Of a stretch of 47,372 nt of DNA, positions 1 through 9,009 are shown piece after piece. A model generated the notes under the pieces. The model saw only the letters and a program-made list of their open reading frames with translations. It did no database searches and had not been told where the DNA came from. The position numbers and the translations under genes were made by a program. Source of the DNA: Clostridiaceae bacterium (GTDB lineage: Bacteria > Bacillota > Clostridia > Acetivibrionales > DUMC01); assembly GCA_012840075.1 (NCBI GenBank), contig DUMC01000123.1, positions 1-47,372 of the forward strand, written 5' to 3'. Within the stretch, counting starts at the first letter, position 1; each line of letters begins with the position of its first letter.

Positions 1-121
1 ACCCTACTGGAATTTGAAAAAAACAATTTTTCGTACCTATTTTAAATTGAAAATTTTCACTAAATTATGGTAAAATCAGCCTGATGTAATTTGAAAATAT
101 TTTCTGATTTAATTTGAAAAT
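1..121. repeat. short AT-rich repeats next to a truncated gene, possible mobile-element end
   Basis: The 17-base string TGATGTAATTTGAAAAT at 82-98 recurs with one mismatch at 105-121, and the shorter AATTTGAAAA also occurs at 11-20. The truncated minus-strand gene stops immediately after the last copy (stop at 122-124). Clustered short repeats abutting a gene truncation would fit the end of an insertion element lying mostly outside the window. No transposase or clear terminal inverted repeat is visible, so this is only a suggestion. Confidence 0.3.
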
Positions 122-1093
122 CTACAAGAAATCTTTTAAGTTTCTGATAGGTTTATAGTGATTTTTGCATAGAACAATAATCAGTAAAAAACCTAAGACA
201 AAAAAAGTTATAATACCTAACACAAAATAAAATCTAAAATTATTTAAATTTGCCATTGCAATATCATATGGAATAAGGGTTAAATAAGAAAGAAATTTTG
301 TGTTTGAAGAAGCATGTTGATATAAATATTTTATTCCGTTAATTTCAATTATGTTTTTACCTTTCTCTAAAAATAAGGCATTTATATCAATAGCTGAAGT
401 GTCAATTGTTCCGCCTATCTGTGAAATGATCCTGTTTTCCTGATCTATAACTAAAGTTATGGAATTATATTTTTTTAACATTTGATTAATTGGTTTTTTT
501 ATAGCATTTTCACTTAATTTATATAGAATCCAACCTTTGGGATATAAGGAATCTATTGGAATAGGAACAACATATAAAATATTGAGAATATTATTATTTA
601 TACAATATAATGTTGGAGTAGAGGTATTATTCAACATATCCTTTAAGGAAAAATTTTCAAGATCTAATTGTAGATTGAACTTTGAAAATATTTCAGGAAA
701 TTGAGTTCCACAATTAGTATACATAATAGGCATATCCTTATAATATAAAGATATAGTTGTTATAAGTTCATTTTGCAGACTATAATTATTTAGTTCTTTA
801 ATAGCATCCATTTGCTTTATTACGCTTGTGCTAAGAGCATATTTTGAGAGATTTGGATTATTAACTATATTCATTGTAATATTTTTCAAACGTAAAAAAC
901 TGTCATCCATTGTATTTAAAGCATATCCTAATGTTGTTTTATATTCAGAGAGTATATTCTCTTTGATAATGTTAAAGAAATATCCCCACAATATAACTGC
1001 AATTATCAATAATGGTATTAGAAGTAGAATTAGATAAGATAGGATATATTTCATTAGTGTATTTGAATACTGTATTTTGTTAAATTTAAACAT
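122..1093 (-). pseudogene. membrane sensor/AraC-type regulator, truncated at the C-terminus
   Basis: The 323-residue product has a membrane segment at about residues 14-38, an extracellular region of about 230 residues with a dCache-like feel, and a second membrane segment at about 288-312, then stops in the sequence KPIRNLKDFL. That ending is the juxtamembrane part of clostridial transmembrane AraC-type regulators or YesM-type sensor proteins, which continue for several hundred residues with a HAMP/AraC or kinase part. No catalytic or DNA-binding domain remains, so the output half is missing. The stop falls exactly where a cluster of short repeats begins. No AGGAGG-like site other than a weak GGGAGTG precedes the ATG. 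It is probably inactive; the exact family (AraC or histidine kinase) cannot be decided from the N-terminus. Confidence 0.6.
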
Positions 1094-1989
1094 TATAGAG
1101 TCACTCCCTAAATTATTAAGGATTAAAATTAAATAGTCTTACTATTTAAGTATGCAAAGGTTGAAAGTAAAATTTCGTTTTCTTAGGTTGTAATTCTCTT
1201 TATGTTTATTTTTGTTATAATTTTTCCAACAGACCAAATCCAGATAATTTTGTGAGATTATTTGAATAAGATAACCTCCTTGTTAAAAAGATCAAAAACT
1301 ATCTTAATCTTTGTTTTTAGTCTGATATTTTTTGTTTTGAGCTTTTTTACTTATAATGTAAAGTAAAATTATTAGTAAATTTTTACATTATAGTGCTAAT
1401 TTAGAACTCAACTATATGTCTAAATTAACAATAACATAAATAATGGAAAAATACAATATTTAGTAAATAATCAATATCATTAAATTACTAAAGGAATCTT
1501 ATATATCACTTCTGGCTAAAATATCGTGAAATATGTTGATGACCTTTCATGAAAATCTACTCAAAACGTTGCTAGGAATAACTTTAATACAAACAACTAT
1601 TTATTTTATTTTTTCAAGATAAAATTACAGAGAAAACATCTATATGCTAATATATTTTAATGACTTTGATAGGAATTATTGATAGTTCAAAGTAATATTA
1701 TTACGTTAAATTTATTTATATAAAGAAGCTAGTAATATGCATTGACTAAATGCATTATATATCATAAAGTATGTATTATAGACATGCACATTGACACTTA
1801 TACATAAAGTAATGTATATAGAAAAATTCATAAATATAACCATATGTACAAAAATAAATATATTAAATACATCAGGCATAATAATTAATCTTATTTAATT
1901 AGCTTTTTTTAAAAAGTAATTTACTAAGCAGATCTTTTAATTTGTTATTGAAGTATCCACCTATGTGGAGAACAGGAGGTATAAAAACT
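1094..1989. other. AT-rich intergenic stretch without a gene
   Basis: About 900 bases with no convincing open frame on either strand. It holds one small inverted repeat (TATAATGTAAA at 1352-1362 against TTTACATTATA at 1382-1392) and the promoter listed at 1791-1820. Its length and lack of coding content next to a truncated gene fit degraded sequence. Confidence 0.5.
1791..1820 (+). promoter_or_regulatory. probable sigma-A promoter for the 4Fe-4S protein gene
   Basis: TTGACA at 1791-1796 is followed after 18 bases by TATATA at 1815-1820. The downstream gene starts at 1990, so the leader would be about 160 bases. No operator or terminator was seen in the leader. Confidence 0.5.
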
Positions 1990-3006
1990 ATGTTAGATTC
2001 AGTAACTGTTAAAAAAATAGCACGTGATATGGGTGCAGATTTAGTAGGAATAGCTCCAATGTCTAGATTTGAAGGGGCTCCCAAGCAAATGGATCCGCGG
2101 TACATAATGCCTAATGCAAAGTCTATGATAGTTGTTGGTTTCCGGATAAATCGTGGTGCTCTACGCGGCATAGAAGAGGGTACTCATTTCAGCAATTATG
2201 CATCTATGGGATATGGAGCTATTAATACTGTATTTATGCCTAACTTCATAATACGGTTTAGTCGAATTTTTGAGGACGAAGGTTATGAAGCTATGCCTTT
2301 TGGATTTGAAAGTACATTCGGAAATTCTGTTGATAGTTGGGTAAAGCCGGATGAGACCAAGCCACAGCCGCCTCTTAGAAATAACATGTTACACAGCAAA
2401 CCTGTTTCTCCTGACAAGCCTGCTCCTGATGTGTTGGTACATGTACGTATAGCTGCATATCTCGCCGGACTTGGTGAAATTGGGTATTCCAAGGTTTTCC
2501 TTACTCCGGAATTTGGACCGCGTCAACGTTTTGCTATGGTCATGACAGAGATGGAACTCGAACCTGACCCGATTTATGACGGACCTCCTCTTTGCACTCG
2601 TTGCATGGCCTGTGTGCGTGAATGTCCCGGCGGTGCTATTAATCCACATAAGACAGTTAAAGTTACTCTTGCCGGACGCCAGATTGAGTGGGGAGAATTT
2701 GATCCTCAAAAGTGCCTGTGGGCTTTTAGGGGTGCCGAACCGGTTAAAGAAGGCGAAGTAGGTTATTATATTGAAGGAAGAGACGACTTTAAACCATCTC
2801 CATATACTCCTTTTTATAAAAAACCAACAAATGTGTTTACACATGGAGAAGCTATCTGTGGAGGACGCGGTTGCATAAGAGCATGCATGATCGGACTTGA
2901 AGCCAGAGGAGTTTTAAAGAATAAGTTCAAGTACCCTTTCCGCAGAGAAAAACCATGGCTTGTAGACTGGTCGGATTATGATCCGAATGATCCTCGTGCC
3001 CGCTAG
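1990..3006 (+). CDS. 4Fe-4S double-cluster protein, reductive dehalogenase/epoxyqueuosine reductase-like
   Basis: This is a 338-residue soluble protein. A bacterial ferredoxin motif CTRCMACVRECP lies at residues 202-213 (cysteines 202, 205, 208 and 212), followed by C242 and a second cysteine group at C290, C295 and C299, giving the 8Fe layout shared by QueG and the C-terminal part of reductive dehalogenases. There is no twin-arginine or other signal peptide, so it should act in the cytoplasm. ATG 1990 is chosen because AGGAGGT at 1974-1980 stands at the right distance; the frame runs open upstream to 1942 but without a ribosome site. Canonical QueG proteins recognise epoxyqueuosine in tRNA; this protein belongs to the divergent group with unknown substrate, and its place beside amino-sugar genes does not settle the role. 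Confidence 0.75.
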   Translation: MLDSVTVKKIARDMGADLVGIAPMSRFEGAPKQMDPRYIMPNAKSMIVVGFRINRGALRGIEEGTHFSNYASMGYGAINTVFMPNFIIRFSRIFEDEGYEAMPFGFESTFGNSVDSWVKPDETKPQPPLRNNMLHSKPVSPDKPAPDVLVHVRIAAYLAGLGEIGYSKVFLTPEFGPRQRFAMVMTEMELEPDPIYDGPPLCTRCMACVRECPGGAINPHKTVKVTLAGRQIEWGEFDPQKCLWAFRGAEPVKEGEVGYYIEGRDDFKPSPYTPFYKKPTNVFTHGEAICGGRGCIRACMIGLEARGVLKNKFKYPFRREKPWLVDWSDYDPNDPRAR

Positions 3007-3092
3007 CAGGACTATAGCAGGACTATATTTTGTTTAGTATAATTTTTGTATAATTATTTCAAGAGCTTTTTATTAGATAAGGTGTGATTGTT

Positions 3093-4175
3093 TTGAATGA
3101 GTACATAGCAGCTATTGATGGCGGTGCTACAAAAACCGATATGGTCTTGTGCACACTTGATGGCAGAGTATTAAATCGTGTAATTGGGGGTTCTACAAAT
3201 CCTAATGATATAGGATTTGAAAAATCTGTGGAAAGTTTAAGAAGCATGCTTGAAAAACTTCTTGAAAATCACGGAGGTTTAAAAGTACATTTGTACTCTT
3301 TTTATGCAGGACTTTCAGGTGGAGGCGGAGGAAATTATATAGAAAGATATAAGATGGCATTCAGAGAAATGCTTGTAAATACGACGAATATTTACAATGG
3401 AAGTGATGCCATTAATGCCCTGAACAGCGGTATAGGCTGTAATGACGGCATGGTGCTGATTGCCGGTACAGGCTCTGTAGCATTTGTCCGCAAGGATGGG
3501 AAGATTACACATGTAGGAGGATGGGGATACCTTTTAGATGACGCAGGCAGTGGTTATGATATAGGACGAAGAGGATTTCGTGCTGCACTTAGAGATTATG
3601 ACGGCAGAGGAGAAAGTACAATAATATTTGATCTATATAGTCAGCACCTTGCCGGACCGGTTTATAAATTTATCCCCGAAATTTATCAAAGAGGTAAGCA
3701 ATTCATAGCATCTTTTGCACCTCTCGTATTCGAAGCAGCAACCAAAGGAGATAAAGTAGCAAACACTATTCTTGATGAATGTGCCGCAGAACTTGCTTTA
3801 TTAGTTAAAGCCGGTGCAAGACACTTAAAAGAATCAGAGGGATTGTATAAGGTTGTACTTGCAGGAGGGTTATGGAAAGCTGGGGATACTTTGATTAACC
3901 GTTTTAAATCCAATCTGAGCAAAGACTTTTTACTCATAAAGCCGGAGCTTCCTCCTGTGTATGGGGCAGTTATCGAAGCTATATCCAGAGCGAATAAGGA
4001 ATATATTACGAGTCACAATTTTTCAGATGATAGTATACCTCATGATGAATGTAATGTATCGAGAAAGAGCAAAGAGAAAGAAAAATACTTGAAGATAGAA
4101 GTTGACAGAAGCTTTTATGAGAATTTTAAAAATTCATTAAATAATGCTGCAATAATTCATTTTCCTGAAAAGTAA
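3093..4175 (+). CDS. BadF/BadG/BcrA-family kinase, probable N-acetylglucosamine/N-acetylmuramate kinase
   Basis: The roughly 360-residue protein has the ASKHA ATPase fold: phosphate-1 motif AIDGGATKTDMVL at the N-terminus, GTGSVAF as phosphate-2, and an adenosine-type AGGLWKAG motif near residue 273. Family members phosphorylate N-acetylglucosamine or, in Clostridium (MurK), both GlcNAc and MurNAc. The next gene is murQ, which consumes MurNAc-6-phosphate, so a MurK-like role is the best inference. Two starts are possible: GTG 3084, which overlaps the AAGGTG ribosome site, and TTG 3093, eight bases after it; TTG is preferred. The last 50 residues are charged and poorly conserved-looking. No promoter is seen in the short gap after the upstream gene, so the two may be co-transcribed. 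Confidence 0.75.
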   Translation: MNEYIAAIDGGATKTDMVLCTLDGRVLNRVIGGSTNPNDIGFEKSVESLRSMLEKLLENHGGLKVHLYSFYAGLSGGGGGNYIERYKMAFREMLVNTTNIYNGSDAINALNSGIGCNDGMVLIAGTGSVAFVRKDGKITHVGGWGYLLDDAGSGYDIGRRGFRAALRDYDGRGESTIIFDLYSQHLAGPVYKFIPEIYQRGKQFIASFAPLVFEAATKGDKVANTILDECAAELALLVKAGARHLKESEGLYKVVLAGGLWKAGDTLINRFKSNLSKDFLLIKPELPPVYGAVIEAISRANKEYITSHNFSDDSIPHDECNVSRKSKEKEKYLKIEVDRSFYENFKNSLNNAAIIHFPEK

Positions 4176-4236
4176 AAAATTAAGAAAAATTTTATTTAAA
4201 TAGCATTATTAACATTTAGAAAACATTTGGAAAAAC

Positions 4237-4290
4237 CTTAACATTTATAACAGTCTTAACATTTATAACAGTCTTAACACTTATAACAGC
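4237..4290. repeat. three tandem copies of an 18-bp unit
   Basis: CTTAACATTTATAACAGT occurs at 4237-4254 and 4255-4272, and a third copy with two changes at 4273-4290. The array sits in the 250-base gap between the kinase gene and murQ. It could be a slipped-strand minisatellite; no protein-binding role is evident. Confidence 0.85.
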
Positions 4291-4425
4291 ATGTGAGAGA
4301 GTTTACACTTTAAGACAATTTATGATTAACTTGTTGGTATTTATCGTTGGTATTTATTCATTTGGTATTAATCGGTGATACATTAAAATATATGAAAAAG
4401 TAGTTTATTAGGAGGAAAAATTAAT

Positions 4426-5007
4426 ATGGAACTTGGACAACTGATAACCGAACAAAGAAATGAAAATACAATGAATATTGATAAACTGGATATTTCGGGT
4501 ATTCTAAAACTCATAAATGAAGAAGATAAAAAAGTTGCTTACTGTGTTGAAAAAGCGATACCGGATATTTCTAAAGCGGTAGAGTTGGTAGTAGAAGCAT
4601 TTAATAAAGGCGGAAGATTAATATATGTTGGTGCAGGGACAAGCGGTAGGCTGGCTATTGTTGACGCTTCTGAGTGTCCTCCAACTTTCGGTGTGCCTTT
4701 TGATATGGTGGTTGGCATTATAGCCGGAGGGGATAGTGCAATACGTACACCTATTGAAAATGTTGAAGATAATGAAGAGCAAGGACGTATTGATATAAGA
4801 AATCTGAACTGCTGTGAAAAGGATGTGGTTATGGGTATTGCCGCCAGTGGCAGAACACCGTATGTAATAGGTGCCTTGAAAGAGGCACGTAAGTTGGGTG
4901 CTAAAACAACATCTCTTGCTAACAATCCAAATTCGGTAACAGGAGTATCCCGGGACATTGCTGAAGAGTATCTTAATAAAGCTGGCAATTCCAAAAGGAT
5001 GCAATAA
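4426..5007 (+). pseudogene. murQ: murQ, N-acetylmuramic acid 6-phosphate etherase, with internal deletion
   Basis: MurQ cleaves the lactyl ether of MurNAc-6-phosphate to GlcNAc-6-phosphate in cell-wall sugar recovery. Residues 1-170 match the SIS-domain half very well: GAGTSGRLAIVDASECPPT carries E83, and E114 lies in ENVEDN; these are the two catalytic glutamates of the Escherichia coli enzyme at the same numbers. After LANNPNSV the reading jumps to TGVSRDIAEEYLNKAGNS, which looks like the helical C-terminal tail of the family. The segment between, about 100 residues including the second part of the SIS fold and the GSTRMKAGT-type loop, is absent, giving 193 residues against the usual 300. 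The ribosome site AGGAGG precedes ATG 4426. The product is probably inactive. Confidence 0.8.
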
Positions 5008-5250
5008 TAATGATTGAAAAACAAAAAGAGAAATAAATAACAAAAATAAAGATGGCATTAAAAAAAGAGGAAGCAGAATTTTGAGTATTCTAGGAAAATT
5101 GAGATTCAAAGAAAATCGAACTGGTACAAAGGTAAGAAAAGAGATCTTCAGATACCTCTTGATATGATATGTTAAAGATATAGTAAGATCAGATAAAATG
5201 ACTATTCAAGGATGCATTTATCAAATCAAATATTAAGGAGGCTGATTTCA

Positions 5251-6369
5251 ATGTCAAAAAGAGTAAAGGCCAGTCATGGTATAATTTGCAGGCTTTCAGA
5301 TGAAGAGATGGGTTACTTTGGGTGGCCGTCTGTAGCAAAAATGGATGACGGCACATTAGTAGTTGCTAGTTCGGGACTCAGAGGGTATCATGTGTGTCCG
5401 TGGGGAAAAACAGTTTTGCATTTCAGCAAGGATAACGGAAATACCTGGTCAGAACCTGTAATTGTGAATGATTCTCCCATTGATGATAGAGATGCAGGTG
5501 TAATTAGTCTTGGTGGTAAAAAGCTTCTTATTTCGTGGTTTACAAGTGACACAAGAATATATTTGAATAATGAGTGGGTACGGAAATCCATGAGCGAAGC
5601 AATGTTAAAGAAGTTTGAAGAAACAGTTGCTTCGTGGAGTGATGAAATGGTATATTCACATCTTGGTTCGTGGATAAGAATTTCAGAAGACGGAAGCAAG
5701 TGGGGTAATCCCATACGGGTACCGGTTACAGCTCCTCACGGTCCAATAAAGCTTTCTAATGGTAATCTTTTATACTTTGGGAAAGCAGCAGTTGCAGATA
5801 GGAATTTTCATTCTGAATTGCAAAATGGAATGATTAGAGCTTCGGTAAGCAAGGATGGAGGACTAACCTGGGAAGTGATTGGAGAAGTACCTATTCCTGA
5901 GGATACGGAAGCAGCCAATTTCCATGAACCTCATGCTGTAGAACTTAAATCCGGTAAAATTATAGGAATGATTCGATATCAACACAGTCAAAAAATAAAA
6001 AACTATGACCGTTTTACAATGTTCCAGACAGAATCTTTTGATGGAGGAAAAACCTGGTCTATCGCAAGACCTACAGGAGTTTCAGGTTCACCGCCTCACC
6101 TTCTGAGACATTCTTCAGGTGCTATTATCTGTGTTTATGGATACCGAGAGATACCATATGGTCAAAGAGCAATGATTAGTTATGATGAAGGTCAAACCTG
6201 GGATACGGATTATATCTTAAGAGATGACGGACCTGACAGTGATCTTGGTTATCCAGCATCGGTAGAGCTTGATGATGGCAGCATTTTTACAATATATTAT
6301 CAGAAATATGCAGCAGGTGAAAAAACTTCTTTACTGTGGACAAGGTGGGAATTACCTTTAAGAAAGTAA
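5251..6369 (+). CDS. BNR/Asp-box sialidase-like protein
   Basis: The 372-residue soluble protein has a six-bladed propeller signature with at least five Asp boxes: SKDNGNTW (from residue 59), SEDGSKW, SKDGGLTW, SFDGGKTW and SYDEGQTW. This is the fold of GH33 sialidases. However, where true sialidases carry the (F/Y)RIP arginine motif this protein reads YFGWPSV, so binding of a sialic acid carboxylate is doubtful; it may hydrolyse or bind another glycan. There is no signal peptide, implying action on imported oligosaccharides. ATG 5251 follows AAGGAGG at 5235-5241; an upstream ATG at 5212 in frame has no such site. It lies between murQ and the GH36 gene on the same strand. Confidence 0.75.
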   Translation: MSKRVKASHGIICRLSDEEMGYFGWPSVAKMDDGTLVVASSGLRGYHVCPWGKTVLHFSKDNGNTWSEPVIVNDSPIDDRDAGVISLGGKKLLISWFTSDTRIYLNNEWVRKSMSEAMLKKFEETVASWSDEMVYSHLGSWIRISEDGSKWGNPIRVPVTAPHGPIKLSNGNLLYFGKAAVADRNFHSELQNGMIRASVSKDGGLTWEVIGEVPIPEDTEAANFHEPHAVELKSGKIIGMIRYQHSQKIKNYDRFTMFQTESFDGGKTWSIARPTGVSGSPPHLLRHSSGAIICVYGYREIPYGQRAMISYDEGQTWDTDYILRDDGPDSDLGYPASVELDDGSIFTIYYQKYAAGEKTSLLWTRWELPLRK

Positions 6370-6560
6370 GCATGTGATTGATTTTAAACCTATTTCTTGT
6401 TAATTTTAACTTTGAAAATGTGACTGATTATAGACATCAATCTGATGTTCGATTTAGTGATAAATAATTGCTTTGGCAAGTTATTGTAAAAATATACCAT
6501 AATATAAAAGGTATTACATGGGCATTTGGTCTAGAATGAAAAATTGAGGAGGTTTACTCA

Positions 6561-8654
6561 ATGGTAAAACAAGAAGATTTTGAGTATTACAAGTTTGGAG
6601 TAAACAGCCGAAGATTTTGCAGCTTTATTAAAACAAGTAATTCTATTCATTTAGATAGGCTATTTGGAATACCTTGTGCTTTATTGAAAGGTAAATCTTT
6701 GGAGATAGCCGGATTAGACATGTTTAATATTGATACTGATTTAGGAAAAGTTCAGGGAAGCAAGTTTACTCTTGTTAAAGAGAAATTTACAGAAAATGGT
6801 TTCTTTATGACATGGGATATTGAAGATCTTAATCTTCGGATAGAAACTTCCTGGGAGTTTTGTACCAGTACATATATACTAAAAAGATCAGACTCAATTT
6901 GTAATACTGGTACAAAACCTGTAACTATTAATAAATGTCTTGCTAGGTTTTCCTTTCCGTCAGGACTATATGAAATATACAGTCAGGCAAGCAGTTGGTG
7001 CAGGGAAAATCAGGGAAGATGGCAAAAATTATATAATGGTACTTTTGAAATTGTATGTGAAGGAGGAAGAACTACACAAGGAAGCACTCCTTTTATATGT
7101 TTGCGCGAGACCGGACATGAACAGGCAGTAGCTTTCCATTTAATACCCAATGGAAACTGGGTAATGAGAACAATGACCAGAACAGGAGAGGGAGATTCAC
7201 TGCCAAGGCTTATTATTGATATAGGCATGTCGGATAATGAGTTTAGATACTGCCTTGAAGCAGGTGAAACGATTAAACTGCCGGAAATACTTATACAAGG
7301 AATTGACGGAGGAGAACCTTATAAATGCGTATCGGATTTGCATGAGTATCTCCTAAAAAATACTTTAAATAGAGATTATAGACCTGCACCTGTCGTTTAT
7401 AACACATGGTTTGACGATTTTGATTATTTGAATGTTAATAGACTTCGTAATCAATTAAAAGCTGCAAAGAAAATAGGATGTGAGGTTTTTGTTATAGACG
7501 CCGGGTGGTATGGAGCAGGAGAAGGAAGCTGGAGTGAAAAAGTAGGAGATTGGCGTGAACGAACAGATGCAGCATTTTGCGGTAAGATGTTTGAGTTTTC
7601 CGAGGAAGTACGCAGTGAAGGATTAGGTTTTGGAATTTGGCTGGAACCTGAACGTGTAAGTATTAATGCTCCGGTTTTCAAAGAACATAAGGATTGGTTT
7701 ATAAAGTCGCAAGAGAACTGGTATTATCCTGATCTCAGCCGCAAAGAAGTGTATGACTACTATCTGGAAGTTATTTCAGGATTGATAGAAAAATACGGGT
7801 TGGCTTGGATCAAGGTGGATTTTAACTTTGAATTGAGCAATGACCCGTATAAGAAAGAGTTATATGGTTATTACAAAGCATGGTACAAACTTCTTGATGA
7901 ACTTCATCGTAAATATCCTCATGTTTTCTTGGAAGGATGTTCAAGCGGAGCCATGAGGCTTGATTTAAGCACATTAAAACATTTTGATTGCCATTTCTTA
8001 AGTGACAATGTGAATCCAAAGGATGTTTTGAGGATATATCAGAATGCGCTTTTAAGACTGCCTCCGGGGCTTTTGGGGAAATGGATTGTACTCCGTTCAG
8101 TGGGAAAGACCATTGCACAATATGGTACTCCAATTGAACAAGCACGGGAAACAATAGTAATTCCCATGGGAGCTACATGGGAAGGCACTGAAAAAGTTGA
8201 TTTGGATTTTGCAGTAAGAGTAGGCTTAGCAGGAGCGGCAGGATTTAGCGGAGATATTTCATCTCTTTCGGAAGAAGTACTGGAAAGGTTAAAGTTTCAT
8301 GTTGACTTTTATAAAGTTTGGAGGAGTAATATTTTTAACTCAAAAGCTTATCTTTTAACGCCACCTGCAGAGCTTAAAGACAATAAAGGTTGGGCTGCAT
8401 ATCAGCTTCAAGATATTAATAGTGATGTTAATTTAGTTTTTATATATAGGTTAGACGATTCAGTAAAGAAAAAATATTTTTATTTGTGCGGACTTAAACC
8501 GGATATGGAATATAAAGTATGGAAGCAGGATGAGTCTGAAGCCGATGCACAAGTTTTTAGTGGAGAACAACTTATGAATGAAGGTATCTGTGTGGAATTA
8601 TCAAATCGTTACAATGGGGAAATATTTATTGTTGTTGGATGCCAGGAGTCGTAG
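6561..8654 (+). CDS. GH36 alpha-galactosidase
   Basis: The 697-residue product has the GH36 order: N-terminal beta-supersandwich (1 to about 270), catalytic TIM barrel beginning at YNTWFDDFDYLN, and a C-terminal beta domain. The barrel shows FVIDAGWYG, GIWLEPERVS, the nucleophile region WIKVDFNFE with D420, and the acid/base region LSDNVNP with D482. The family removes alpha-1,6-linked galactose from raffinose-type oligosaccharides and galactomannan side chains. No signal peptide is present, so it works on imported substrate in the cytoplasm. GAGGAGG precedes ATG 6561. The gap to the sialidase-like gene is 191 bases, with no evident terminator. Confidence 0.88.
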   Translation: MVKQEDFEYYKFGVNSRRFCSFIKTSNSIHLDRLFGIPCALLKGKSLEIAGLDMFNIDTDLGKVQGSKFTLVKEKFTENGFFMTWDIEDLNLRIETSWEFCTSTYILKRSDSICNTGTKPVTINKCLARFSFPSGLYEIYSQASSWCRENQGRWQKLYNGTFEIVCEGGRTTQGSTPFICLRETGHEQAVAFHLIPNGNWVMRTMTRTGEGDSLPRLIIDIGMSDNEFRYCLEAGETIKLPEILIQGIDGGEPYKCVSDLHEYLLKNTLNRDYRPAPVVYNTWFDDFDYLNVNRLRNQLKAAKKIGCEVFVIDAGWYGAGEGSWSEKVGDWRERTDAAFCGKMFEFSEEVRSEGLGFGIWLEPERVSINAPVFKEHKDWFIKSQENWYYPDLSRKEVYDYYLEVISGLIEKYGLAWIKVDFNFELSNDPYKKELYGYYKAWYKLLDELHRKYPHVFLEGCSSGAMRLDLSTLKHFDCHFLSDNVNPKDVLRIYQNALLRLPPGLLGKWIVLRSVGKTIAQYGTPIEQARETIVIPMGATWEGTEKVDLDFAVRVGLAGAAGFSGDISSLSEEVLERLKFHVDFYKVWRSNIFNSKAYLLTPPAELKDNKGWAAYQLQDINSDVNLVFIYRLDDSVKKKYFYLCGLKPDMEYKVWKQDESEADAQVFSGEQLMNEGICVELSNRYNGEIFIVVGCQES

Positions 8655-8831
8655 TCAAAATCCAGGAGCAAAACGCATTTATTTATCTTCCCTAAATTAA
8701 TTATTCTACATAAGCTGCAGGATATATTTTAGTTGTAGTTCAGAATGAAAATGTATATGATGGCAAAAGGTATAGATTAGATGGTATGAAGCATTTATAA
8801 TATTAATATAAAAGTATAAATTTCAAAAATA

Positions 8832-8859
8832 TTGACAAAACATAATATTATATTATAAT
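8832..8859 (+). promoter_or_regulatory. promoter of the GntR/LacI-type regulator gene
   Basis: Perfect TTGACA (8832-8837) and perfect TATAAT (8854-8859) hexamers are separated by 16 bases. The regulator gene starts 150 bases downstream. Confidence 0.7.
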
Positions 8860-8862
8860 ACA

Positions 8863-8877
8863 AGTGTGTAAGACACT
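8863..8877. promoter_or_regulatory. candidate operator overlapping the transcription start
   Basis: The interrupted palindrome AGTGTGTAAGACACT (five-base arms, five-base spacer) sits just downstream of the -10 box, where a repressor would block initiation. Autoregulation by the adjacent GntR-type protein is an inference; no second copy was noticed upstream of the following operon. Confidence 0.35.
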
Positions 8878-9009
8878 AAGACAATATTATAAGTATATAA
8901 GTATATAAGTATAAACAGCATTATATTTAAAAAATTATGAATTCTTATGAACAGATACTAGCTTTTAAGTGACATTAATTTTTATTGATAATTTATTGAG
9001 GTACAAATT

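Larger units (their letters stand above)
8655..9009. other. intergenic region with promoter and direct repeats
   Basis: No gene is visible in about 355 bases. It holds a strong promoter (8832-8859), a possible operator (8863-8877) and a short tandem run of AGTATATA units around 8889-8912. No terminator for the GH36 gene was found. Confidence 0.5.

Noticed and set aside
1-121. CRISPR repeat-spacer interpretation of the AATTTGAAAA copies
   Set aside because: Spacing is irregular, units are short and AT-rich, and no cas gene is present.
828-1037. Open frame on the plus strand opposite the truncated sensor gene
   Set aside because: It is antisense to a better-supported membrane protein, has no ribosome site and no recognisable features.
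2955-2985. GACTGGTC inside the 4Fe-4S gene as a further TetR operator
   Set aside because: It lacks the ACTGAC/GTCAGT arms and lies in coding sequence.
4539-5109. Two minus-strand frames of about 160 residues over murQ
   Set aside because: They are antisense shadows of a gene with clear MurQ motifs; their composition is not protein-like.
8880-8915. AGTATATA tandem run considered as an iteron or CRISPR-like array
   Set aside because: The units are too short and AT-rich, with no spacers; it is simple-sequence repeat near a promoter.
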